Shown here piece after piece: positions 45,212 to 53,617 of a DNA stretch of 64,000 bases. The stretch spans positions 147,757-211,756 of the forward strand of contig NZ_LMLH01000028.1 in the NCBI RefSeq assembly GCF_001421885.1. The letters run 5' to 3'. A model generated the notes under the pieces. The model was given only the letters and a program-made list of their open reading frames with translations. It did not search any database and was not told the origin of the DNA. The stretch is from Pseudomonas sp. Leaf48 (GTDB lineage Bacteria; Pseudomonadota; Gammaproteobacteria; Pseudomonadales; Pseudomonadaceae). A program made the position numbers and the translations under genes. Within the stretch, counting starts at the first letter, position 1, and each line of letters opens with the position of its first letter.

Positions 45212-46588
45212 ATGTCGGTACCCCCGCGTGCCGTTCAGCTTAACGAAGCGAACGCGTTCCTTAAGGAACATCCTGAGGTTCTGTACGTTGACCTTCTGAT
45301 TGCGGATATGAATGGTGTGGTGCGCGGCAAGCGCATTGAACGCACCAGCCTCCACAAGGTTTACGAGAAAGGCATCAACCTGCCGGCCTCTCTATTTGCC
45401 CTGGATATCAACGGCTCTACGGTGGAAAGCACCGGCCTGGGCCTGGACATCGGCGACGCCGATCGAATCTGCTATCCAATCCCCGACACCCTGTGCAACG
45501 AGCCATGGCAGAAGCGCCCGACCGCGCAACTGTTGATGACCATGCACGAACTCGAAGGCGATCCTTTCTTCGCCGACCCGCGGGAAGTTTTGCGACAAGT
45601 CGTGACCAAGTTCGATGAGCTGGGCCTGACTATCTGCGCCGCGTTTGAACTGGAGTTCTACCTGATCGACCAGGAGAACGTGAACGGCCGGCCACAACCA
45701 CCGCGCTCGCCGATCTCCGGCAAACGCCCGCATTCGACTCAGGTCTACCTGATCGACGACCTCGATGAATACGTCGATTGCCTCCAGGACATTCTGGAAG
45801 GTGCCAAAGAGCAAGGCATCCCGGCCGACGCCATCGTCAAGGAAAGTGCCCCGGCGCAGTTCGAAGTGAACCTGCACCACGTGGCCGACCCTATAAAGGC
45901 CTGCGACTACGCGGTCCTGCTCAAGCGCCTGATCAAGAACATCGCATACGACCATGAAATGGACACCACCTTCATGGCCAAGCCGTACCCGGGCCAGGCA
46001 GGTAATGGTCTGCACGTACACATTTCGATTCTCGACAACGACGGCAAGAATATTTTTGCCAGTGAGGATCCCGAGCAGAACGCCGCACTGCGTCACGCGA
46101 TCGGCGGTGTGCTCGAGACCCTACCAGCGCAGATGGCTTTCCTCTGCCCGAACGTCAACTCGTACCGTCGTTTCGGCGCCCAGTTCTACGTGCCGAACTC
46201 CCCGTGCTGGGGCCTGGATAACCGCACTGTGGCGATCCGCGTACCAACCGGCTCCTCGGATGCCGTGCGCATCGAACACCGGGTGGCTGGTGCCGATGCC
46301 AACCCGTACCTGCTGATGGCTTCGGTCCTGGCTGGCGTTCACCACGGTCTGGTCAACAAGATCGAGCCGGGTGCACCGGTGGAAGGCAACAGCTACGAGC
46401 AGAACGAGCAGAGCCTGCCGAACAACTTGCGCGATGCCCTGCGTGAGCTGGACGACAGCGAAGTCATGGCCAAGTACATCGATCCGAAATACATCGATAT
46501 CTTTGTCGCCTGTAAAGAGAGTGAGCTGGAGGAGTTCGAACACTCCATCTCCGACCTCGAGTACAACTGGTACCTGCATACCGTGTAA
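45212..46588 (+). CDS. spuI: Gamma-glutamylpolyamine synthetase SpuI
   Basis: A 458-residue glutamine-synthetase-family enzyme divergent from and paralogous to spuB. Motifs are CAAFELEFYLIDQ, APAQFEVNLHH, GLHVHISIL and RIEHRVAGADANPYLLMASVLAG. It probably glutamylates putrescine or other amines to start catabolism. An AAAGGTG ribosome site precedes the ATG. It ends in a terminator. Confidence 0.93.
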   Translation: MSVPPRAVQLNEANAFLKEHPEVLYVDLLIADMNGVVRGKRIERTSLHKVYEKGINLPASLFALDINGSTVESTGLGLDIGDADRICYPIPDTLCNEPWQKRPTAQLLMTMHELEGDPFFADPREVLRQVVTKFDELGLTICAAFELEFYLIDQENVNGRPQPPRSPISGKRPHSTQVYLIDDLDEYVDCLQDILEGAKEQGIPADAIVKESAPAQFEVNLHHVADPIKACDYAVLLKRLIKNIAYDHEMDTTFMAKPYPGQAGNGLHVHISILDNDGKNIFASEDPEQNAALRHAIGGVLETLPAQMAFLCPNVNSYRRFGAQFYVPNSPCWGLDNRTVAIRVPTGSSDAVRIEHRVAGADANPYLLMASVLAGVHHGLVNKIEPGAPVEGNSYEQNEQSLPNNLRDALRELDDSEVMAKYIDPKYIDIFVACKESELEEFEHSISDLEYNWYLHTV

Positions 46589-46601
46589 GCGGTTGCAGTA
46601 A

Positions 46602-46642
46602 AAAAACAACGCCACGAGCCTCACAGCCCGCGGCGTTTTTTT
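46602..46642 (+). terminator. Terminator of spuI
   Basis: AACGCC (46608-46613) pairs with GGCGTT (46632-46637), with further imperfect pairing inside, and is followed by a run of seven T. Confidence 0.7.
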
Positions 46643-46894
46643 ATGGCCGCCTTCGGCGGATCGCCAGCAGGCTGGCTCCACAGGGATCGGCTGACATCAA
46701 ACTTTGTGGCGAGGGGGCGTGCCCCCGTTGGGCCGCGAAGCAGACCTGAAACATGCGATTTCGTTGCATCAGAAACGCGGCAAGTGTCGGACTCGGGAGT
46801 GCTTCGCCCTCCAACGGGGGCAAGCCCCCTCGCCACAGGTATGGATCAATCCTGCGCTCTGCGTACAATGCCCGCTGCCCCGCAGGAGACTCCA
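46643..46894. repeat. REP elements upstream of the TetR gene
   Basis: A single REP (GATCGCCAGCAGGCTGGCTCC, 46659-46684) and an inverted pair of the GGGGGC class (46705-46732 and 46811-46837). No gene; a long in-frame extension of the TetR ORF across these repeats is not credible. Confidence 0.75.
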
Positions 46895-47530
46895 ATGACA
46901 CGCGTAGCCACCGCCCGCAAACCCCGCGCACGCAGCCAGGCGCGGATCGACTCGATCCTCGATGCCGCCCGCACGCTGCTGGCCGCCGAGGGCGTGGCCA
47001 GTTTGTCGATCTATAGTGTTGCCGAGCGCGCGCAGATCCCGCCCTCCTCCGTCTACCATTTCTTCGCCAGCGTCCCCGCCCTGCTCGAAGCCCTGACGGC
47101 CGACGTCCACGCCGCCTTCCGCGCCTGCCTGCAAGCACCTATCGACCATGATTCATTGAGTGGTTGGCGTGACCTGTCGCGACTGGTCGAGCAACGCATG
47201 CTGGACATCTACGAAGAGGACGCCGCCGCCCGCCAGCTCATCCTTGCCCAGCACGGCCTGACCGAAGTCACCCAGGCCGACCGCCAGCACGACATCGAAC
47301 TGGGCGACCTGATGCACAAGCTCTTCGACCAGCACTTCGAGTTGCCGAAGCTGCCGGGTGATGTCGACGTGTTTGCCCTGGCCATGGAGCTGGGTGATCG
47401 GGTTTACGCGCGCTCGGTGCAGCAGCACGGGCAGATTACGCCGCGCATGGCCGAGGAAGGGATGCGGGTGTTTGATGCGTACCTGGGGTTGTATTTGCCG
47501 CTCTATCTTCCCAAGCGAGATTTCCAGTAG
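46895..47530 (+). CDS. TetR/AcrR-family transcriptional regulator
   Basis: A 211-residue regulator. The helix-turn-helix is visible as ARIDSILDAARTLLAAEGVASLSIYSVAERAQIPPSSVYHFFASV (about residues 14-58). The C-terminal domain is typical of ligand-sensing TetR proteins. The ATG at 46895 follows CAGGAG. It stands alone between spuI and the ssu operon and shares a bidirectional terminator with ssuF; its target is unknown. Confidence 0.88.
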   Translation: MTRVATARKPRARSQARIDSILDAARTLLAAEGVASLSIYSVAERAQIPPSSVYHFFASVPALLEALTADVHAAFRACLQAPIDHDSLSGWRDLSRLVEQRMLDIYEEDAAARQLILAQHGLTEVTQADRQHDIELGDLMHKLFDQHFELPKLPGDVDVFALAMELGDRVYARSVQQHGQITPRMAEEGMRVFDAYLGLYLPLYLPKRDFQ

Positions 47531-47542
47531 CCTGACCGGCCT

Positions 47543-47635
47543 CATCGCGGGCAAGCCCGCCCCCACAGGTTTATTGGTCGAAAACAAAATCTGTGTCCGC
47601 TGGAGATCCTTGTGGGAGCGGGCTTGCCCGCGATG
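47543..47635. repeat. REPIN (CATCGCGGGCAAGCCCGC class)
   Basis: CATCGCGGGCAAGCCCGCCC faces GGGAGCGGGCTTGCCCGCGATG, separated by about 42 bases, after the TetR gene. A single arm of this class is at 35823-35848. Confidence 0.85.
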
Positions 47636-47670
47636 GCCGCACCACTTATCCCAAGACAAGCACACATGGA

Positions 47671-47708
47671 AAAACCCCGAAGGGCTCAAACCCTTCGGGG
47701 TTGTTGTT
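47671..47708. terminator. Bidirectional terminator between the TetR gene and ssuF
   Basis: A perfect 10-bp stem CCCCGAAGGG-ctcaaa-CCCTTCGGGG (47675-47700), with AAAA on the left and TTGTTGTTT on the right, serves both convergent genes. Confidence 0.85.
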
Positions 47709-47720
47709 TACGCATGTGGC

Positions 47721-47936
47721 TCACAACTTGGCGATCGATACCTCGGTGGATTTAACAAACGCGATCACTTCGCTGCCGACCGCCAGTTCCAGCTCTTTCA
47801 CCGAACGTGTAGTGATCACCGAAGTGACGATGCCGGACGCGGTCTGCACGTCGATTTCCGACAGCACATCACCGAGGACGATTTCCTTGATGGAGCCTTT
47901 GAACTGGTTGCGAACGTTGATGGCTTTGATAGTCAT
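47721..47936 (-). CDS. ssuF: TOBE/Mop-domain molybdopterin-binding-like protein SsuF
   Basis: A 71-residue single TOBE (Mop) domain: MTIKAINVRNQFKGSIKEIVLGDVLSEIDVQTASGIVTSVITTRSVKELELAVGSEV in short. Mop proteins bind molybdate or other oxyanions as oligomers. Its place at the end of ssuEADCB matches ssuF of P. putida, which by recollection is needed for sulfonate use for reasons not fully explained. It has its own GGAATC-type site and a 34-base gap from ssuB. Confidence 0.9.
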   Translation of the reverse strand: MTIKAINVRNQFKGSIKEIVLGDVLSEIDVQTASGIVTSVITTRSVKELELAVGSEVIAFVKSTEVSIAKL

Positions 47937-47969
47937 GGTGTTGATTCCTGTCGTTGGGGAAAACTTGAG

Positions 47970-48776
47970 TTATTGAGCCCAGCGCAACTGCGTGGGCAAG
48001 GGTGAAACAGGTTCCGGTTCCGGCGGCTGGCCCGGGAGCGCCAGCACGCGATTGAGCACTTCGGTTTCCAGCGCCGCCAGCCGATGAGAGCCTCGAACCC
48101 GAGGGCGCGGCAGTTCCACGTGCAGGTCCAGGCCGACTTCGCCGTCTTCGATCAGGATCACCCGATCGGCAATCGCCACCGCTTCGCTGACGTCATGGGT
48201 CACCAGCAATACGGTGAAGCCGTGTTGCTGCCACAGCCGTTCGATCAGTTGCTGCATTTCGATTCGGGTCAATGCATCCAGGGCACCCAAAGGCTCGTCG
48301 AGCAACAACAGGCGCGGCTGATGGATCAGCGCACGGGCCAGGGCCACGCGTTGCTTCTGCCCGCCGGACAACGCTGCCGGCCACTCGTTGGCACGATCGG
48401 CCAGGCCTACCGCGTCCAGTGCCGCCAGCGCTTGTGGCCGCCAGTTGCCCTTGAGGCCCAGCCCGACGTTGTCGATGATTTTTTTCCACGGCAGCAGACG
48501 GGCCTCCTGGAACATCAGTCGAGTGTCTTCCCGTGCATCGCTCAGTGGCGCGGCACCGGCGAGCAAATCACCGCCCGTGGGCTGGTCGAGACCGGCAAGC
48601 AAGCGCAGCAAGGTACTTTTGCCGCAGCCGCTGCGACCGACCACGGCGACGAATTGCCCCGCCGGAATATGCAGGTCAATATCGCGCAGCACCTGCCGCG
48701 CGCCGAAAGTCTTTTGCAGGTTGCGCACTGCCAGCGGAATCCCGCGCAGCAAGCGTGGAGGTTGTTGAGCCGTCAT
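47970..48776 (-). CDS. ssuB: Aliphatic sulfonate ABC transporter ATP-binding protein SsuB
   Basis: A 268-residue ATPase. Walker A is VVGRSGCGKSTLLRLLAG, the signature is ALSGGQKQRVALARALI, Walker B is LLLLDEPLGALD, and the switch is LVTHDVSEAVAIAD. The ATG at 48776 overlaps the ssuC stop (ATGA). It powers SsuC for sulfonate import under sulfate limitation. Confidence 0.94.
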   Translation of the reverse strand: MTAQQPPRLLRGIPLAVRNLQKTFGARQVLRDIDLHIPAGQFVAVVGRSGCGKSTLLRLLAGLDQPTGGDLLAGAAPLSDAREDTRLMFQEARLLPWKKIIDNVGLGLKGNWRPQALAALDAVGLADRANEWPAALSGGQKQRVALARALIHQPRLLLLDEPLGALDALTRIEMQQLIERLWQQHGFTVLLVTHDVSEAVAIADRVILIEDGEVGLDLHVELPRPRVRGSHRLAALETEVLNRVLALPGQPPEPEPVSPLPTQLRWAQ

Positions 48777-49555
48777 GCCGCACCTCCTTTGGCTACTTGA
48801 TACGCCGGATGCCAGCGCAGCCATACGCGCTCAAGCCCTCGGGCCGCGAGGTCGGCGAGTTTGCCGAGCACCGCGTAGAGCAGAATCGCCAGCACCACCA
48901 CGTCGGTCTGCAAAAACTCCCGGGCGTTCATCGCCAGATAGCCGATGCCGGAACTGGCCGAGATGGTTTCAGCAACGATCAGCGTCAGCCACATAAAGCC
49001 CAGGGCAAAGCGCACGCCGACCAGAATCGAAGGCAACGCGCCCGGTAGAATCACCTGCCAGAACAGGCTGAAACCGGACAGGCCATAACTGCGCGCCATC
49101 TCTACCAGCGCCGGATCGACGTTGCGGATGCCGTGGTAAGTGTTGAGATAGATCGGGAACAACGTGCCCAATGCCACCAGGAAAATCTTCGCCGACTCGT
49201 CGATGCCGAACCACAGGATCACCAGCGGAATCAGCGCCAGGTGCGGTACGTTGCGGATCATCTGCACCGAGCTGTCGAGCAGGCTTTCGCCCCACTTCGA
49301 CAGACCGGTGATGAAGCCCAATACCAGACCGATGCTGCCACCGATGGTGAAACCCAGCGCCGCGCGCCAGCCACTGATCGCCAGGTGCGTCCAGATCTCG
49401 CCGCTGCGCACCAGACTGACCCCCGCCTCAATCACCGCGATTGGCGCCGGCAGAATTCGTGTCGACAACCAGCCAGCCGACACCGACAACTGCCACACCG
49501 CCAGCAACAACACCGGCAACGCCCAGGGCGCAAGGCTGTGGATGATTTTCTTCAT
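48773..49555 (-). CDS. ssuC: Aliphatic sulfonate ABC transporter permease SsuC
   Basis: A 260-residue six-helix permease of the SsuC/TauC group. The EAA loop reads VEMARSYGLSGFSLFWQVILPGALPSI. The N-terminus MKKIIHSLAPWALPVLLLAVWQLSVSAGWLSTRILP matches SsuC. Coupled to ssuB by overlap and eight bases from ssuD. Confidence 0.94.
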   Translation of the reverse strand: MKKIIHSLAPWALPVLLLAVWQLSVSAGWLSTRILPAPIAVIEAGVSLVRSGEIWTHLAISGWRAALGFTIGGSIGLVLGFITGLSKWGESLLDSSVQMIRNVPHLALIPLVILWFGIDESAKIFLVALGTLFPIYLNTYHGIRNVDPALVEMARSYGLSGFSLFWQVILPGALPSILVGVRFALGFMWLTLIVAETISASSGIGYLAMNAREFLQTDVVVLAILLYAVLGKLADLAARGLERVWLRWHPAYQVAKGGAA

Positions 49556-49563
49556 GGCGCGCC

Positions 49564-50712
49564 TCAGCTCTGGGACGCAGCTTTAGGAAGAATATCGTTG
49601 GCGACCATCTCGCCAAACGGGCTGACGTAGCCAGCACTTTTCGGCAATTCAGGGCGTTCGATATCGAGGTGCGGGAACAGCAGTTCAGCCACTCGGTACG
49701 ACTCTTCCAGGTGTGGATAACCGGAGAAGATAAAGGTGTCGATGCCCAGGTCCGCGTATTCCTTCACCCGTGCGGCCACGGTCGGTCCATCGCCCACCAG
49801 TGCCGTGCCAGCACCACCACGCACCAGGCCGACACCGGCCCACAAATTGGGGCTGACTTCCAGATTGTCGCGGTTGCCACCGTGCAGCGCAGCCATGCGT
49901 TGTTGGCCGACCGAGTCGAACCGCGCCAGCGAAGCCTGGGCACGCGAGATGGTTTCGTCGTCCAGGTGGGAGATCAGGCGATCCGCCGCTTTCCAGGCTT
50001 CATCGTTGGTTTCACGCACAATGACATGCAGGCGAATGCCGAAGCGCACGGTACGGCCAAGCTTGGCGGCCTTGGCGCGGACCTGTTCGATTTTTTCCGC
50101 CACGGCGGCCGGCGGCTCGCCCCAGGTCAGGACCATTTCCACCTGCTCGGCGGCCAGGTCCTGCGCGGCTTCCGACGACCCGCCAAAGTACAACGGCGGA
50201 CGCGGCTGCTGGATCGGCGGGTAAAGCAATTTCGCGCCTTTGACGCTGATGTGCTGGCCATCGTAGTCGACGGTTTCGCCTTCGAGCACACGGCGCCAGA
50301 TGCGGGTGAATTCTACCGAAGCCTGATAACGCTCTTCATGGCTGAGAAACAGTCCATCACCCGCCAGCTCTTCCGGATCACCGCCCGTGACCAGGTTGAA
50401 CAGCGCACGGCCACCGGACAGACGATCCAGGGTCGCCGCCTGACGCGCGGCCACCGTCGGGGAAATGATCCCGGGGCGCAGGGCGACAAGAAATTTCAAA
50501 CGCTGGGTTACCGGAATCAGCGACGCCGCCACCAGCCACGAGTCTTCGCAAGAACGTCCGGTGGGAATCAGCACGCCGCCAAAACCCAGACGATCCGCCG
50601 CTTGCGCGACTTGTTGCAGGTAGCCGTGGTCGACGGCGCGTGCGCCTTCAGCGGTGCCAAGGTAATGGCCGTCGCCGTGGGTAGGCAGGAACCAGAAGAT
50701 ATTGAGGCTCAT
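49564..50712 (-). CDS. ssuD: FMNH2-dependent alkanesulfonate monooxygenase SsuD
   Basis: A 382-residue luciferase-like TIM-barrel enzyme that releases sulfite from alkanesulfonates, using FMNH2 from SsuE. MSLNIFWFLPTHGDGHYLGT is the SsuD N-terminus. GRSCEDSWLVAASLIPVTQRLKFLVALRPG and FNLVTGGDPEEL are family motifs around the flavin and sulfonate site. Full length. Confidence 0.96.
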   Translation of the reverse strand: MSLNIFWFLPTHGDGHYLGTAEGARAVDHGYLQQVAQAADRLGFGGVLIPTGRSCEDSWLVAASLIPVTQRLKFLVALRPGIISPTVAARQAATLDRLSGGRALFNLVTGGDPEELAGDGLFLSHEERYQASVEFTRIWRRVLEGETVDYDGQHISVKGAKLLYPPIQQPRPPLYFGGSSEAAQDLAAEQVEMVLTWGEPPAAVAEKIEQVRAKAAKLGRTVRFGIRLHVIVRETNDEAWKAADRLISHLDDETISRAQASLARFDSVGQQRMAALHGGNRDNLEVSPNLWAGVGLVRGGAGTALVGDGPTVAARVKEYADLGIDTFIFSGYPHLEESYRVAELLFPHLDIERPELPKSAGYVSPFGEMVANDILPKAASQS

Positions 50713-50738
50713 TGGAGTGGTCTCCTTGGGGAATCGGT

Positions 50739-51719
50739 TTACTGGGCTTTGGTTGCAGAGTTTTGGGCAACGGCTGCAGGTGGCGTCCAGATCACATCCT
50801 TGATGCTCAAAGGCTTGGGAATCAGCTTGAGCTGGAAGAAGGTGTCGGCGATTTTCTGCTGGGCAGCGACCACTTCCGGAGTCAGGAACAGCGCACCGTA
50901 GCCCTGGCGTTTAACCGAGGTCAGGGTGATGTCGGCCGGCAGGCCGAGCAGCGGCGAAACCTGTTGGGTCACGTCTTCAGGATTGGCTTTGGACCATTCG
51001 CCGACGGCGCGCACTTCTTCGACGAGGGTCTTGATCACCTCGGGATTTTTCTGCGCGTAGGGTTTGGTCGCCAGATAGAACTGGTGGTTGTCGACGATGC
51101 CTTTGCCGTCGCGCAGGGTGTGCGCTTGCAGCTGTTTCTCGGCGGCCGCCTGATACGGATCCCAGATCACCCACGCATCGACACTGCCTCGTTCGAAGGC
51201 AGCGCGGGCATCGGCTGGCGGCAGGAATACGGTTTGAATGTCGGTGTATTTGAGGCCGGCGTCTTCCAGTGCACGCACCAGCAGGTAGTGAACGTTGGAG
51301 CCTTTGTTCAAGGCAACTTTCTTGCCCTTGAGGTCCGCGACCGATTTGATCGGTGAGTCTTTCGGTACGAGGATCGCTTCGCTGTTCGGCGCAGGTGGTT
51401 CATAGGCAACATAGAGCAGATCGGCACCGGCGGCTTGAGCGAATACCGGAGGAGTCTCGCCAGTGACGCCGAAGTCGATGGAGCCGACGTTCAGGCCTTC
51501 GAGCAGTTGAGGGCCGCCGGGGAATTCAGTCCATTGCACGTCCACGCCTTGGGCGGCGAGGCGTTTTTCCAGAGTGCCCTTGGCTTTGAGCAGCACCAGG
51601 GTGCCGTACTTTTGATAGCCGATTCGCAGAGTCTCGGCCTGAGCTTGTGTAATGGCGCCGAAGGTTACAGCCGCAGCAAACAGAGCGACCAGACCACGAC
51701 GCAAAATGACAGTGCGCAT
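50739..51719 (-). CDS. ssuA: Aliphatic sulfonate-binding protein SsuA
   Basis: A 326-residue periplasmic binding protein with a signal peptide (ending TQAQA) and the mature start ETLRIGYQKYGTLVLLKAKG. VQWTEFPGGPQLLEGLNVGSIDFGVTGETPP is the SsuA substrate region. The ATG at 51719 follows AAGGAG; the longer frame is not needed. It delivers sulfonates to SsuBC. Confidence 0.95.
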   Translation of the reverse strand: MRTVILRRGLVALFAAAVTFGAITQAQAETLRIGYQKYGTLVLLKAKGTLEKRLAAQGVDVQWTEFPGGPQLLEGLNVGSIDFGVTGETPPVFAQAAGADLLYVAYEPPAPNSEAILVPKDSPIKSVADLKGKKVALNKGSNVHYLLVRALEDAGLKYTDIQTVFLPPADARAAFERGSVDAWVIWDPYQAAAEKQLQAHTLRDGKGIVDNHQFYLATKPYAQKNPEVIKTLVEEVRAVGEWSKANPEDVTQQVSPLLGLPADITLTSVKRQGYGALFLTPEVVAAQQKIADTFFQLKLIPKPLSIKDVIWTPPAAVAQNSATKAQ

Positions 51720-51810
51720 AGCGCTCTCCTTTTTGCAGTTGGGTTTTGGCTGCACCTGCTTGCCCGTTAGCGGGCGAGTAAGGCCAGTACATCAATGGTT
51801 TTGGTAAGGC

Positions 51811-52404
51811 TTAAATGCTCCAGCGAGCACTCAATAAACGTTCATTCAACAGGTTCGGATCGAGCGGCTTGGGCCGTCGTGCCATGGCGCCTAAAAACAG
51901 TTCCAGCGACTCTTCCAGGCGTTGCTCAAGCTCCGGGGCCAACTGCGCCAGGGCACTGCCTTCGCCGTAAGCGATCTGACTGTCCACCGCGAAAATACCG
52001 TGGAGCATTTCCTGCGCTTTCAGCGCCGAGAGCACCGGTTTGAGCGCGTAATCCACCGCGAGCATGTGAGCGATGCTGCCCCCGGTCGCCATCGGCAACA
52101 CCACCTTGTGGCTCAAGGCCCGTTCAGGCAGTAAATCCAGCACGGTCTTCAATGCACCGGAAAACGAAGCCTTGTACACAGGCGTGGCGATCAGCAGGCC
52201 ATCGGCATTTTCAATCTGTTGCAGCAGGTCGATCACCTTGGGGCTGTCGAAGCGTGCGTGCAGTAAATCTTCAGCGGGGAAGTCCCGTACCTGATAACTC
52301 ACCACTTCCACGCCCTGCTCTTGTAACCAACGCCGGGAGCGATCCAGCAGCATCCCGGAACGGGAGCGTTGACTGGGACTGCCACCAAGTGAGACGACCA
52401 ACAT
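51811..52404 (-). CDS. ssuE: NAD(P)H-dependent FMN reductase SsuE
   Basis: A 197-residue flavodoxin-like reductase that supplies FMNH2 to SsuD. MLVVSLGGSPSQRSRSGMLLDRS is the phosphate-binding N-terminus, and ATPVYKASFSGALKTVLDLLP is the flavin-contact motif. It is the first gene of ssuEADCBF. A strong dyad lies 73-94 bases upstream of its start. Confidence 0.95.
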   Translation of the reverse strand: MLVVSLGGSPSQRSRSGMLLDRSRRWLQEQGVEVVSYQVRDFPAEDLLHARFDSPKVIDLLQQIENADGLLIATPVYKASFSGALKTVLDLLPERALSHKVVLPMATGGSIAHMLAVDYALKPVLSALKAQEMLHGIFAVDSQIAYGEGSALAQLAPELEQRLEESLELFLGAMARRPKPLDPNLLNERLLSARWSI

Positions 52405-52476
52405 TCAGACGATTCCTTGAATGGTGCTGGCGATTCGCGGTTTGCGATCTCGCTTCGATGGAGTGACATTAACAGT

Positions 52477-52498
52477 TGATTTATATATCCATAAATCA
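52477..52498 (-). promoter_or_regulatory. Candidate operator upstream of ssuE
   Basis: A perfect 8-bp dyad with a 6-base spacer, TGATTTAT-atatcc-ATAAATCA, lies in AT-rich DNA upstream of the ssu operon. An AAGAGAT/ATTCC element lies a little further upstream. CysB or an SfnR-like regulator are candidates by family knowledge. Confidence 0.45.
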
Positions 52499-52552
52499 TA
52501 TTTATTCATTTGGTTATTCCTTTAAGAGATATAAGGGCCGATTTTCTCCAGG

Positions 52553-52579
52553 CAAAAAAAAGGCCGTCGAAACGGCCTG
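52553..52579 (-). terminator. Terminator of lsfA
   Basis: AGGCCGT-cgaa-ACGGCCT (52561-52578), read on the minus strand, is followed by a run of seven T (the A-run at 52554-52560). Confidence 0.85.
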
Positions 52580-52648
52580 AAAGTCGCCTACCTTCTTGAA
52601 TAAATCGCAGCCTGCGCCAGCTCCTGCAGGACGATGCGCCTCTGTAAA

Positions 52649-52674
52649 GATCGCCAGCAAGCCGGCTCCTACAG
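52649..52674. repeat. Single REP (GCCGGCTTGCTGGCGAT class)
   Basis: GATCGCCAGCAAGCCGGCTCCTACAG just downstream of lsfA; no partner arm nearby. Confidence 0.75.
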
Positions 52675-52680
52675 CAGCCG

Positions 52681-53325
52681 TTAGCGATTCGGCTGCGGCG
52701 TCAGACGCAAGTATGGCTTCACCGCCCGATAGCCCTTGGGAAACCGCTGTTTGATTTCATCCTCATCCTCATCCTTGAGCGATGGCACGATCACCACTTC
52801 GTCACCGTCTTGCCAGTTGGCCGGGGTGGCCACCTTGTAGTTGTCGGTGAGTTGCAGCGAGTCGATCACCCGCAGGATTTCGTTGAAATTACGACCAGTG
52901 CTCGCCGGGTAGGTGATGGTCAGCCGAACCTTCTTGTTCGGATCGATCACAAACAGCGAGCGCACGGTCAGGGTGTCATTGGCGTTGGGATGGATCAGGT
53001 CGTAGAGATCCGAGACCTTGCGGTCCGCGTCATCGAGGATCGGGAAGTTGACCTGGGTGTTCTGGGTCTCGTTAATGTCCTCGATCCATCTGTGATGGGA
53101 TTCCACCGGGTCCACTGACAAGGCGATGGCCTTGACTCCACGCTGGGCAAATTCATCCTTGAGCCTGGCCGTGAAGCCGAGTTCGGTGGTGCACACTGGC
53201 GTGAAGTCCGCCGGATGGGAAAACAGCACGCCCCAGCTATCGCCCAGCCATTGATGGAAGCGGATGATACCGGCGCTGGAATTCTGTTCGAAGTCGGGGG
53301 CGATATCGCCAAGTCTGAGGCTCAT
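52681..53325 (-). CDS. lsfA: 1-Cys peroxiredoxin LsfA (Prx6 type)
   Basis: A 214-residue peroxiredoxin of the Prx6 group. The peroxidatic cysteine is Cys45 in SHPADFTPVCTTELG. The extended C-terminal domain and the lack of a resolving Cys motif fit the 1-Cys class. In P. putida lsfA lies next to ssuEADCBF and is induced by sulfate starvation; the same arrangement here supports the name. It likely protects against peroxide formed by flavin oxygenases. Confidence 0.93.
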   Translation of the reverse strand: MSLRLGDIAPDFEQNSSAGIIRFHQWLGDSWGVLFSHPADFTPVCTTELGFTARLKDEFAQRGVKAIALSVDPVESHHRWIEDINETQNTQVNFPILDDADRKVSDLYDLIHPNANDTLTVRSLFVIDPNKKVRLTITYPASTGRNFNEILRVIDSLQLTDNYKVATPANWQDGDEVVIVPSLKDEDEDEIKQRFPKGYRAVKPYLRLTPQPNR

Positions 53326-53557
53326 GGTGCGGCTCCTTGTGAGTGCTTGATGAACTCAACTGTGCCTGTGTTTGTTATCTATTAAAAAGAATAAATATCG
53401 ATTTATTTAGATCGTAATTGAATATTAAATATCTGTTCACTGGACGCACGCACGCATCACGACGAACATCGCCCCCAAGGTTCGAGAAGGCCTTGAGTTG
53501 CTGTAAAGAAGGGAATTTCAAGGCGGATTTACGGGGGTGAACCCGCTTTGGAGACGC
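53326..53557. promoter_or_regulatory. lsfA upstream region with AAAAAGAAT motif and dyad
   Basis: AAAAAGAAT (53384-53392) leads into the dyad AATAAAT-atcg-ATTTATT (53390-53407), 59-82 bases upstream of the lsfA start, in markedly AT-rich DNA. AAAAAGAAT also occurs upstream of the first oprD gene. No gene is supported. Confidence 0.45.
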
Positions 53558-53597
53558 AAAAGCCCCGCCCGGCGTGATGCCGGGCGGGGCTTTTTTT
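53558..53597. terminator. Terminator of the first oprD gene (bidirectional shape)
   Basis: AAAAGCCCCGCCCGGC-gtgat-GCCGGGCGGGGCTTTTTTT, a perfect 12-bp GC stem with A and T tails; it follows the oprD stop on the minus strand. Confidence 0.9.
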
Positions 53598-53617
53598 ATC
53601 GCTGTTACCGAACGCTA

